DNA of 61,312 nt from positions 1 through 61,312 of the IMG/VR virus record IMGVR_UViG_3300011115_000316, one strand, 5' to 3'. Each line of letters starts with the position of its first letter. The first letter of the stretch is position 1. Below, one piece after another: positions 52,867 to 61,094 of the stretch. Under the pieces are notes generated by a model. The model had not been told where the DNA came from and did no database searches. It saw only the letters and a program-made list of their open reading frames with translations. The translations under genes were made by a program, and so were the position numbers. This stretch comes from a virus.

Positions 52867-55371
52867 TTATGCCATTCTTGACAAAGCCAACGCAACAAGA
52901 CCTTGTGGGCGTGATCTTACCAGACCCCCTCTGGCATAACGTCCAACCATGCCGCCGTTTGCAGATTTAAACCCACCCAAAGCACCAAACGCTCCTAACG
53001 CAGATGCCCCAAAGCCGCCTATCTGGCTTAACATGCTTGGAGGGGCTTGGTACATGGTACTACCCACATTGGCTGTTGGTGCTGCACTAGCTTGGTTCAT
53101 CATAAAACCAAGCTTTTTGTACGGGTCGTTTTGTTGATTTAAAAAATCTTGGTACTGCGTGCTCAAACGCTGTTGTTCTTGCTGTTGCTGCATGTTTCCA
53201 TAACCAGACAAAAGCTGGTTTGCCTGCATGGTCTGTCCAAAACCTTGATTGCCAATGTTTGCTAATCCAGTGGCTCCTTGCATAGCCGCTTGTTGCCCCT
53301 GTAGCCCGTAGTTAGCACCAAACTGACCCGACTGTTCGTTTAGTTGATTGGCAGCTTGTCCATACTGTGCGTTTGTTCCTGCTGAAGTTAGTCTTTGTCC
53401 TAGTCCAAATTCACTGGCTCTGTTTCTTGCTGCTTGGTTGGCTAGTTCTGTCTGTTGTTGGTTCCCAGCGTTGTACTGCGCCATTTGATTCTGCGCTTGG
53501 GGATTAAACATTGCTGCTGCTTGTCTTTGTGCAGATGTCTGCGCGTTGGCAGCTTGGTTAAACTGACCTTGTTGCAGCCCATACTGTCCCTGCTGTGCTT
53601 GGTTGGCTAGACCCATCTGCTGACGCATCTGTGCGTTTTGCATGGCTGTGTTGTAGTCCATGCCTTGGTTAGACTGTTGCGCTGCAAGATCGGTTTGCTG
53701 ATTGGCAAGTTGGCCTTGCATGTTGTACTGCTGATTGGACTGTTGTGCTTGCAACCCGGTCTGAGCGCCAAGACCTTGCGTTTGAAGACCTGCACTCAGG
53801 TTTTGCAAGTTAGCTTGTTGCTGAACACCTTGGTTAGCAAGGGCTGCTTGCAAAGCTTGGCTTGACGACATGCCTTGCGCTTGAAGCCTATTGGCTTCGT
53901 TTTGAACCGCCGTTTGTTGCTGGTTGTTCAAATTGGCAAGCGCCATCTGCGATTCTGTTTGCGTATTAAGCTGCTGGGTTCCTTGTCGTGCACTGAGGTT
54001 TTGCTGCCCTATAGTCAGACCGGCCTGCTGGTTAGCAAGTGCCGCCTGCATTGCCTGACTAGACGACATGCCTTGGGTTTGAAGCCGGTTGGCTTCGTTT
54101 TGAACAGATGCTTGTTGTTCATTGTTTAAATTGGCTAGTTTGGTTTGAAGGTTGATCTGGCCTTCACCTAATTGCTGCACCCCTAAATTAGCCGCAAGGT
54201 TTTCTTTTCCAACCGTCAACCCCGCTTGTTGATTGGATTGCTGTGCTTGCAGCCCCTGCGCTTGTTCTGTATTGAACTGCTGCTGCGCTTGCTGGTATGC
54301 AGCTTGCAGACCCTGCGCTTGAATGTCACCCTTTTGAGTGGCAAGGTTGCGTGCAGCTTCAGCGTCCATGATGGCTGCTCTGGAACCCCCAAAAGCACCG
54401 GCTCTGGTCTGCTCACCCTTGCGCCCCGTTGTAGCTACGTCTGCGGCTCGCTGCGCTTCCCGTTGCTGGATACCAACCACACTCTGCATGTAGGGCGACA
54501 TGTACGCATCCGCCGAGCCGGGTTGGGCAAAACTCTTTGTTTCCACCCGTTCCGCTGGCCCCATCTGGTAGTTTTTAAGACTCGCCAATCCGGACTCTTT
54601 GGCGGCGGTTATGTCTCTGGATTGCAGATCACGGCTTGTGACATCTGCAACACTGCCCATTTGATTTGCTGTCAAATTGGGGCTATAGCCCGTTTGGGCC
54701 GCATTGATGCCTTGGGACTGCAAGGTATCTGCGGTAACATTTCCTGCTGCATTCATGCTTAGATCGCGCAGGGCGGGTGCATTTATACGCTCTGCCCCCA
54801 CTCGCTCTGCGTTTACATTTCTTGGCCCACCAAACTGTTGGTACTGACCCATAGGTGCTGCACCTAGTTGAGCGGCGTAAGCATCTTCTCCCCTAGCTAA
54901 AGAGGCAAGACCGGCTCCTCTAGCATTCGCTTCATTTGCGGTGTAGTCCAGCGAAGAAGGGGCTTGGTATTGATTGCTGAATGTGCTGGGAGCGTATGCT
55001 GAATTTAATGCATTTCTAGATGCTGCTCCCATGATGCCAGTTGCATCTACATTCTGATACGCTGGCCCCATGTCTCTAGCGCCCTGCATGGCTAGCTTCT
55101 GCAAGTCTGAAAACTCAGCTTGCCTTTCATAGCCATACGTTTCAGGGTCTCTAAAGCTCTCAATCTCGGGCATCTCGTTTGCACCAAGAACGTTTTTTAA
55201 TACTGGCTGCCCATCTGGGCCAATAATAGGTTTTCCAGCGGCATCTAAAGCTGGCGTTTGCTTGTAGTTATAGGTCAGCCCTCGTAGTTGACCTATCCCC
55301 TCTCTTAAATAAGGAGCAGTTTCTGGGTTATACCCAAGCTGGTTTACGACTGTTTGCATTGCGTCTGCCAT
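52867..55371 (-). CDS. Gln/Asn/Ala-rich internal virion protein with heptad-like repeats (834 aa)
   Basis: MADAMQTVVNQLGYNPETAP; EIESFRDPETYGYERQAEFS; YMSPYMQSVVGIQQREAQRA. From about residue 330 to 720 nearly half of residues are Q, N and A in repeats such as LANLNNQQQTAVQNEANRLQ and GMSSSQAMQAALANQQAGLT. The C-terminus has GGMVGRYARGGLVRSRPQG. A long helical, prion-like sequence between transglycosylase and HNH genes suggests an internal core or ejection protein. Confidence 0.78.
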   Translation of the reverse strand: MADAMQTVVNQLGYNPETAPYLREGIGQLRGLTYNYKQTPALDAAGKPIIGPDGQPVLKNVLGANEMPEIESFRDPETYGYERQAEFSDLQKLAMQGARDMGPAYQNVDATGIMGAASRNALNSAYAPSTFSNQYQAPSSLDYTANEANARGAGLASLARGEDAYAAQLGAAPMGQYQQFGGPRNVNAERVGAERINAPALRDLSMNAAGNVTADTLQSQGINAAQTGYSPNLTANQMGSVADVTSRDLQSRDITAAKESGLASLKNYQMGPAERVETKSFAQPGSADAYMSPYMQSVVGIQQREAQRAADVATTGRKGEQTRAGAFGGSRAAIMDAEAARNLATQKGDIQAQGLQAAYQQAQQQFNTEQAQGLQAQQSNQQAGLTVGKENLAANLGVQQLGEGQINLQTKLANLNNEQQASVQNEANRLQTQGMSSSQAMQAALANQQAGLTIGQQNLSARQGTQQLNTQTESQMALANLNNQQQTAVQNEANRLQAQGMSSSQALQAALANQGVQQQANLQNLSAGLQTQGLGAQTGLQAQQSNQQYNMQGQLANQQTDLAAQQSNQGMDYNTAMQNAQMRQQMGLANQAQQGQYGLQQGQFNQAANAQTSAQRQAAAMFNPQAQNQMAQYNAGNQQQTELANQAARNRASEFGLGQRLTSAGTNAQYGQAANQLNEQSGQFGANYGLQGQQAAMQGATGLANIGNQGFGQTMQANQLLSGYGNMQQQQEQQRLSTQYQDFLNQQNDPYKKLGFMMNQASAAPTANVGSTMYQAPPSMLSQIGGFGASALGAFGALGGFKSANGGMVGRYARGGLVRSRPQGLVALALSRMA

Positions 55372-55380
55372 GATGCGTCC

Positions 55381-56007
55381 TTATGCGGGAAGGTATTTGT
55401 TAGCCTTAGCAACATTATCGCGCCAAGGTATAACTTGAAGATTACTTGGAACATGCAGCCCAGAAACTAACTTTCCCTGCAATGGAATGACATGGTCTAC
55501 GTGCCATGCAAATCCAAACAGTCGTGTACGTAGTACAGCAAGTTCGTAAGCTTGCTCAATCACCCAAAAATCGTCTTTAGTTAGCCATGCGGGGGTACGT
55601 TGCATTTTATTAGAACGACGTTTAACTGTATCTGCAAGTACTTTTCCGGGATTTTCAATTTTGTATCTAGCTTTAGCTTCTTTTGTGCCAATATGATTTG
55701 GATTTTTTAAGCGCCATTCTGCGCTGCGAATCTTTGCAATAGCTTTTTCCGTATCACAATTTAAAACATAAGTAGCTTTACGTTTTGCTCGGATTGTTTC
55801 AGCGTTAGCTTGATATTTTTTAGCTGTTTTTTCTTTTGTTTTTTGTGGGTTTTTTTGATAACGAATACCTTCAGTTAATCGACGGCACTCAATACAAGTC
55901 CCACCAAATGTAGTTCGCAAAACACGCCCTCGCGCACAAGGAGACTCTGGAGCATACACTGCCGTTCCATTTTCTTTTGCTTTGACACGATTCATACTTT
56001 TTTTCAT
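55381..56007 (-). CDS. HNH homing endonuclease, second copy (208 aa)
   Basis: MKKSMNRVKAKENGTAVYAP, SPCARGRVLRTTFGGTCIEC, then a Lys-rich DNA-binding middle, and HVDHVIPLQGKLVSGLHVPS followed by NLQVIPWRDNVAKANKYLP. Same layout as the HNH gene at 10985-11623: Cys pairs, long basic linker, DH.IPL...GLHVP.NL.VI...N..K.NK. The sequences differ widely in the linker and this copy is AT-richer than its neighbours. Start in an ATGA overlap with the upstream structural gene. A free-standing homing endonuclease in the late operon. Confidence 0.88.
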   Translation of the reverse strand: MKKSMNRVKAKENGTAVYAPESPCARGRVLRTTFGGTCIECRRLTEGIRYQKNPQKTKEKTAKKYQANAETIRAKRKATYVLNCDTEKAIAKIRSAEWRLKNPNHIGTKEAKARYKIENPGKVLADTVKRRSNKMQRTPAWLTKDDFWVIEQAYELAVLRTRLFGFAWHVDHVIPLQGKLVSGLHVPSNLQVIPWRDNVAKANKYLPA

Positions 56008-57797
56008 GCTGGTAAATGCAAGTATGCTTTGGAATCCACGGCTATGTTGCCTTTGCCCATGCTTTTTTTCCTAGCCTTTTGTATCCTATCCATCATTTGA
56101 TATAAACGTCTTGCGCCCGCATCGGTAGACCCGTTGCCGATTTCTGACACAATTCTTGCCGGAATTACAAACTCATTATTTGCAAGTCGAGCGGGCTGCC
56201 TGTTCCCCACAGTCGCCGGGATGCTGTCTGACACACCGTCACCGGGGCCACGCAAAAGCCTGCCACCGTCTGAGTAACCACCTAGGGAGCCTAGACCCCC
56301 TTGGGCGTAGCCCGCCATGCCACCGTAAGCAAAGGGTTGCCCATTGCCTATGCCACCATTGTTACCTTGAGGGGCTGCGCCATCACCACCGCCGTTGTCT
56401 GCGGCTGTGCCGACGCCTGTGCCGACGCCTCCACCTATGCCCCCCGGGCCACCTACACCACCTACACCACCTTCACCGGCATTGGGGTCCGGGCCAGCAG
56501 GAGCCGCAGGAGCAACACCAGTATTCTGAGCTTGCGTCGGCACGCCCGTTCTATCTTCAACTGGCGTAGCTTCTATCTCTGCTGCTGTTTTTGGCGTAGA
56601 GAAGGCGTTGCCAATCATTCCAGCAGCAATCCCAAGGGGGCCGTTTGCTAAAGCTTGTGGGCTACCGGCATACGGGTTTACCCCCGACCCCATGTTGTAG
56701 CTGCCTTCAGGCCGGTCACCGACCACATTATTGCCCGGAACACCGTCGCTACCCATCAGTGTTGCAACACCGGGGTTGGTTTTTTCTGGCACATCTTTGA
56801 AGACGTACCAGCTTCTTTTTACGGGGTCATAGCGGTATGTTTTGCCGTCAGCGCCCACAAAGTCTGGCTTAGGCACATCTGGCAATGGAGTTACAGGTCT
56901 TACGACATCTGTTTTCTTTCTGCCGTAGCCCGAGTAGTCGTAGGTGGGGTCGAGCGGAATACCGCCACTGGCAAAATGCTGTATCCCGTCATCCGAAACA
57001 AACCCACCTTCAGCAGCATTTCGGTTTACATAGGTAGGCCCAAAATAACCACGTTGGGCAGAACTGCCTGTGTCTCTCTGGTATGGAAGTTGGTCTCTGC
57101 GAATGTTTATGTTGGCATAGCTAGGGTCAAACTTTATTTGTTTAGCGGTTGGAACAGATGTTTGGTCTTGACCTGCTAGTGCTGCTACTATTGGTGCGCC
57201 AATCATTGCAGCACCTTGAAGTTTACTGCCGCCACCAATTGAGCTAAACGCACCCATTGGGTTTTTAAACCCTTCTGTTACGCCTCTTGATAACCTATCA
57301 AAGTTTGATGCACCAGCGCGTGCTGTTTTTTCTGCTGCTGCTTGTCCTGCTTCGTAGGCTACTGCGTCTGCTCCTACGGGGTCTATTCCAGACGGCAAAG
57401 CTCCTTTTGCGGCTTCAGCGCCAATGGCGGCTTCACCAAAATTCATCAGTCCCCCAGCAATACCTGCTCCACCATAAGCACCAAGGCCCGCCATGAGTCC
57501 TTTGCCTAGGTCTTTGCTGGTCAAAGCGGTTAGACCGCCAACACCCATTGCTGCCATAAAGGGGGTGATGGCCCCTCCTGAGAAGAACGTGGCTGCACCG
57601 CCAAGAAGCGTAGGCAGCAGGCGGTCAAGGAAGCCAGCTTCGGGTAGCCCGGTTTGCGGGTTAACCGTCAAAGATCCGCCATGTGCCATAGCCAGACTTT
57701 GCAGTCCTGACACCTCACGGGGGGACATGTGGACAAGGGTCGAGTCTGGGCCTCTGCCTTGAGCAGACATATGGTTGGCTAGTTGATGTAGGCTCAT
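56004..57797 (-). CDS. Gly-rich structural/internal virion protein (597 aa)
   Basis: MSLHQLANHMSAQGRGPDST, a hydrophobic Gly/Ala stretch (TLLGGAATFFSGGAITPFMA, AAMGVGGLTAL), GGFVSDDGIQHFASGGIPLD, a Gly/Val/Pro-rich tract (VGGVGGPGGIGGGVGTGVGT) and a conserved end GDGVSDSIPATVGNRQPARL, ANNEFVIPARIVSEIGNGST, DAGARRLYQMMDRIQKARKK. The C-terminal part is a pattern found in virion proteins of environmental podoviruses. The hydrophobic part suggests membrane insertion during ejection. Confidence 0.75.
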   Translation of the reverse strand: MSLHQLANHMSAQGRGPDSTLVHMSPREVSGLQSLAMAHGGSLTVNPQTGLPEAGFLDRLLPTLLGGAATFFSGGAITPFMAAMGVGGLTALTSKDLGKGLMAGLGAYGGAGIAGGLMNFGEAAIGAEAAKGALPSGIDPVGADAVAYEAGQAAAEKTARAGASNFDRLSRGVTEGFKNPMGAFSSIGGGSKLQGAAMIGAPIVAALAGQDQTSVPTAKQIKFDPSYANINIRRDQLPYQRDTGSSAQRGYFGPTYVNRNAAEGGFVSDDGIQHFASGGIPLDPTYDYSGYGRKKTDVVRPVTPLPDVPKPDFVGADGKTYRYDPVKRSWYVFKDVPEKTNPGVATLMGSDGVPGNNVVGDRPEGSYNMGSGVNPYAGSPQALANGPLGIAAGMIGNAFSTPKTAAEIEATPVEDRTGVPTQAQNTGVAPAAPAGPDPNAGEGGVGGVGGPGGIGGGVGTGVGTAADNGGGDGAAPQGNNGGIGNGQPFAYGGMAGYAQGGLGSLGGYSDGGRLLRGPGDGVSDSIPATVGNRQPARLANNEFVIPARIVSEIGNGSTDAGARRLYQMMDRIQKARKKSMGKGNIAVDSKAYLHLPA

Positions 57798-58111
57798 AGT
57801 GCAGTCTTTATTTTAAGCGTTTGGTTGTTACTCATCACCCCGTTCTGGGTGTCTCTGTAAACGTCACCGATTCGCAAATTGGCAAAGTCAGCGTCTGTTG
57901 GCAGGCTGGGGGCTGTGCCAGACGTAGGGAAAAAACTCAAACCCGATACTACAGTGGTTCCGTTAATCTGTGTAGAACCTGCCATCGGCCCTGCGTTGTC
58001 CAATTGGTTGAAGTACAGACGCAGCAAACTCAACAGTTGGTTCATGTAAACAGGGTCATACTCCTGTGGGGGGCTAGGTAGCCGGGGGGCTACTACGTTC
58101 TTTTGTGCCAT
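57794..58111 (-). CDS. Small conserved structural-module protein (105 aa)
   Basis: MAQKNVVAPRLPSPPQEYDP, VYMNQLLSLLRLYFNQLDNA, LPTDADFANLRIGDVYRDT. The pattern (RLPxxPxEYDxxYxxQLxxxLRLYFNQLDN ... LPTxADxxxLRxGDVYxD) is one I know from genes next to podovirus tail proteins. Four-base overlap with the next gene. Function unknown. Confidence 0.78.
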   Translation of the reverse strand: MAQKNVVAPRLPSPPQEYDPVYMNQLLSLLRLYFNQLDNAGPMAGSTQINGTTVVSGLSFFPTSGTAPSLPTDADFANLRIGDVYRDTQNGVMSNNQTLKIKTAL

Positions 58112-60207
58112 TACCTGCGTCCATCAGGGCGCAAATCAATTCTTGGAGCGCCCATCTGCCACTGTGTGCCAAGGGTGTTTGAACTGATTTTCATAGACAT
58201 CTGCCGCGCCCTGACCCGGATGTTCAACTGTCCGTTGTAGGTGTCTAGGTCAATAGGGTAGCTTTGAGTTGCGGTCACTACCCCCTCTGCGCTGCTGCTG
58301 TCTCCACCAACTGACTTGGGGTTGTTGTAGCCAGAGCCTGAGTTCTGTAGCGGCAGGAGCTGCATGGTCAAGCTGGGTGTCGTCCCGTCTGTGGAGCCGT
58401 TGAAGGTCAGGTCAGGCAACATTCTCCAGACAAAGGAGAAGTTGTGCCCATCACCAATGTCAAACTGGGATGAGGTGATGAATGCAGTGATTGCAACGGC
58501 GGTGGCTGCTGTGCCATCGTCTACACCCAGTTCATGGTTGACAAGGTTACTGCTGTAGGTGGCTGCAACGGGGTAGTCTTGGAGTCCGCTGTCCAGCCAT
58601 GCGGTACGGGCCATAGAGCCGTAATACCAGACATTCTCTAGGTAGTTGTAGACCACATAGCTGTCGTTGGTCGAAGAGCCGTTGCTGGGGTAGAACCACC
58701 AGACCTCATTAAAACCTTCGTTGGTGGCTGCGTAGACCTGCTCAAACTGCACCCGGTCAATGTCGTTGTAGACATACCTGAGTAAGTCACAGTTGAGGGT
58801 TTGCAGCCGCCCATCGTATTTGTAAAACTTGTCTACGCCCATCCAGTAAATGGTTCCCGCCGCTAAAGCCACTGCATTGGGGCCAGCAAGCGAGGTGTTG
58901 TCGGCAAGTAGCTGTGATCCCCAGACATAAGGTGGGCCAAGGTACTGGAGTGAGTACAGAGCCGCATCGGTAAAGATCACAATCTCTTGCTTGCTTTGTA
59001 TTGCAGTAACAATAGTGGAGCCGTGGGACAGGGTAATGCTGCCCGACTGATTGGTAATGGAGGGCGTCCACATGGTTGGGTCTTCTTGATCTGCCCAGCG
59101 AACCAGCATGGGGTTTACCACAGAAGAACCGATGTCGTTGGTTCCAAAGCAAATCACAAACCGGCTGGCATCAGAGACAAGGAAGAAGATTTGACTCAGC
59201 GGAACATCACTTGCAGAGGACAACGCAGACAACAAAACACCTCTTTGGGATATCTTGTGTGTGCCAGACTGACTGACTGAGGAGATGATGAGCGCCCCTG
59301 TGGGGGTCAGGGACAGATTAAAGGTGGTAGCTGATACATACCGGGTGTAATAGATCGTGCCTACCAGCAGACCTGTAGGCAGTGCCCCGGAAGTCTCAAG
59401 GACAATTGGAGTCAGATCGGGCAGAATCAGTGTGGTGGTGACAACGCAGGGGTTGGCAATCGTCATGGTAACCGTGGGGGCTAGGTAGCCAATAGTGGCA
59501 TCCCAGTAGTACAGCGGCCCACCCCTTGGGCCGTACAGCAAATCTTCACCAAAGTTAAATTGGTTCCATATCCTCAGTGACTCAGCAGAGGCAGCACTGT
59601 TTCCCCAAGTCCCAGAACTCCATGCACCAGAACCCCATCCAGCCAAGGGCGCAGCGTAGCTTGGGCCGGGATTGACTTGGTACACGGCATAGACCGTTCC
59701 CCCTCCAGAAGCCGTGGACGTTGCAGCGGATGTAAACGTGATGGTGTATGTTGTACCAGCAGAATAAGTTATCTGAAACTCCCCCAGTATGGTCAAGCCT
59801 CCCACCGCCGTGCTGCCTGTAAACGTCACATAGCCATTGTTGATGTAGCCGCCAGTGGCGTCTGTTACTGTGACTGTGGCAGAGCCGCTAACTGTGTCAA
59901 ACGGGCCGATTAGTGTGTGGACGGTCTGCGTGGGCGTGATGTCGTAGTAATAACCACCGTTGGCTATATAGAACTTGAGGTGCGTGCCAACCCCGATGAG
60001 GTTTTGATAGCCCAGCGTGACCCAGTTCCACAGAGACCGGCAGACACCCAAGAATGTGGCAGCAGAGATGCGTAGCCAGCCGCCTATTTTTTCAGGCGTG
60101 CCTTGCCGAAACCGGACGTTATCCGACTCGTAGTAGCCGCCTTCATTGGAGTATCTCGTATTTTCACGATTCACCCCGGGAGTCAATTTGATTTTTTGTA
60201 AACTCAT
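58111..60207 (-). CDS. Tail tube/stabiliser-like protein (698 aa)
   Basis: MSLQKIKLTPGVNRENTRYS, NEGGYYESDNVRFRQGTPEK, IGGWLRISAATFLGVCRSLW, then GSGAWSSGTWGNSAASAESL and RIWNQFNFGEDLLYGPRGGP, and MLVRWADQEDPTMWTPSITN, MGVDKFYKYDGRLQTLNCDL, VWWFYPSNGSSTNDSYVVYN. This pattern is typical of the large podovirus tail hub/stabilisation protein (analogous to P22 gp10-type or T7 gp12-type function). It is the first late gene after the GIY-YIG insertion and the endolysin. Confidence 0.82.
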   Translation of the reverse strand: MSLQKIKLTPGVNRENTRYSNEGGYYESDNVRFRQGTPEKIGGWLRISAATFLGVCRSLWNWVTLGYQNLIGVGTHLKFYIANGGYYYDITPTQTVHTLIGPFDTVSGSATVTVTDATGGYINNGYVTFTGSTAVGGLTILGEFQITYSAGTTYTITFTSAATSTASGGGTVYAVYQVNPGPSYAAPLAGWGSGAWSSGTWGNSAASAESLRIWNQFNFGEDLLYGPRGGPLYYWDATIGYLAPTVTMTIANPCVVTTTLILPDLTPIVLETSGALPTGLLVGTIYYTRYVSATTFNLSLTPTGALIISSVSQSGTHKISQRGVLLSALSSASDVPLSQIFFLVSDASRFVICFGTNDIGSSVVNPMLVRWADQEDPTMWTPSITNQSGSITLSHGSTIVTAIQSKQEIVIFTDAALYSLQYLGPPYVWGSQLLADNTSLAGPNAVALAAGTIYWMGVDKFYKYDGRLQTLNCDLLRYVYNDIDRVQFEQVYAATNEGFNEVWWFYPSNGSSTNDSYVVYNYLENVWYYGSMARTAWLDSGLQDYPVAATYSSNLVNHELGVDDGTAATAVAITAFITSSQFDIGDGHNFSFVWRMLPDLTFNGSTDGTTPSLTMQLLPLQNSGSGYNNPKSVGGDSSSAEGVVTATQSYPIDLDTYNGQLNIRVRARQMSMKISSNTLGTQWQMGAPRIDLRPDGRR

Positions 60208-60215
60208 GGTACAAT
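60188..60215 (+). promoter_or_regulatory. Promoter for the GIY-YIG gene
   Basis: TTGATT (60188-60193) and TACAAT (60210-60215) with a 16-base spacer, on the plus strand, 31 bases before the GTG start. It overlaps the start codon region of the leftward tail gene, so the endonuclease is transcribed against the late operon. Confidence 0.65.
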
Positions 60216-60245
60216 CTCCGAATCGTCATTAACTTGGAGAACATT

Positions 60246-61094
60246 GTGTATATTTACATTTGGAAAGATGCTTTTAGCGTTCCATTTTACGTTGGCTTTA
60301 CCAAAAACAAACGGCGCACTAACCCCAGAAACAACGGTGGGCGTAACTGGCTTTGTAAACAAAAATTGGCTGCAATTGGGGTAGATCGCGTTATTGTTGA
60401 ATTGCGTCCTGTTTTTTCTGCGGAAGAAGGGGTTGCATTGGAACGCCGCCTTATTCAAGAGTACGGACGCATTCAAACTACAAACGGCCCTCTTACTAAT
60501 TTGACTTCTGGTGGGGAGGGTAGTCATTCTTTATCCCCAGAACACAAAGAAAAGTTGCGAAAAATAATGATTGATCCACTGCACCCCATACGTAGTCTTG
60601 CATCTCGCGCAAAAGCAAAAAAACGTATGAATGAACCCGATGTTAAAGTTAAATTTTTAGGAGAAAATAATCCAGCAAAGAAACCTGCAGTACGCGCCAA
60701 GCTTAAAGCGGCATGGGAAAACCCAGAGTTTCGTGCTGCACGAAGCAAGGAAAGATTGGGAGTACCAAAAAACTTTTCTAAAGCTGGCTTAGAAAGAAGG
60801 GCCGCAGCGTTAAGAGAAAACCCGAAAATGAAAGGCTGGAGTGAACGTAACGGTAAAGATGCTGACTTTGACGCTAAACGGATTGAAGGCATCCGCGCTG
60901 CACAGCCTAAAAGAGCAGAGAAAATGCGTGACCCTGTTGCTCTTGCCCTACGCAAAGCAAGGCTTAGTGCAACGCTAAACTCCCCCGAACATAAAGCTCG
61001 TAGAGCCGCCCAGAACACGCCAGAGTACCGCGCCGCTGCATCTGCGCGGAAAAAAGAATACTGGGCAAAGAAGAAAGTTGACATTTCATCCTAA
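60246..61094 (+). CDS. GIY-YIG homing endonuclease on the opposite strand (282 aa)
   Basis: From GTG 60246, preceded by GGAG six bases upstream (a TTG at 60234 is the alternative): MYIYIWKDAFSVPFYVGFTK is the YIY...FYVG core of the GIY-YIG fold; ALERRLIQEYGR provides the catalytic Glu. The remainder has several NUMOD-like segments (SPEHKEKLRKIM, NSPEHKARRA, NTPEYRAAA) and many basic residues for DNA binding. It is inserted between the tail gene and the endolysin in the opposite direction, overlapping the endolysin stop by four bases. More AT-rich than neighbours. A mobile homing endonuclease. Confidence 0.88.
   Translation: MYIYIWKDAFSVPFYVGFTKNKRRTNPRNNGGRNWLCKQKLAAIGVDRVIVELRPVFSAEEGVALERRLIQEYGRIQTTNGPLTNLTSGGEGSHSLSPEHKEKLRKIMIDPLHPIRSLASRAKAKKRMNEPDVKVKFLGENNPAKKPAVRAKLKAAWENPEFRAARSKERLGVPKNFSKAGLERRAAALRENPKMKGWSERNGKDADFDAKRIEGIRAAQPKRAEKMRDPVALALRKARLSATLNSPEHKARRAAQNTPEYRAAASARKKEYWAKKKVDISS

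Noticed and set aside
60524-61084. Minus-strand ORF of 186 codons
   Set aside because: Mirror of the basic region of the GIY-YIG gene; Ser/Ala/Arg-rich without motif.
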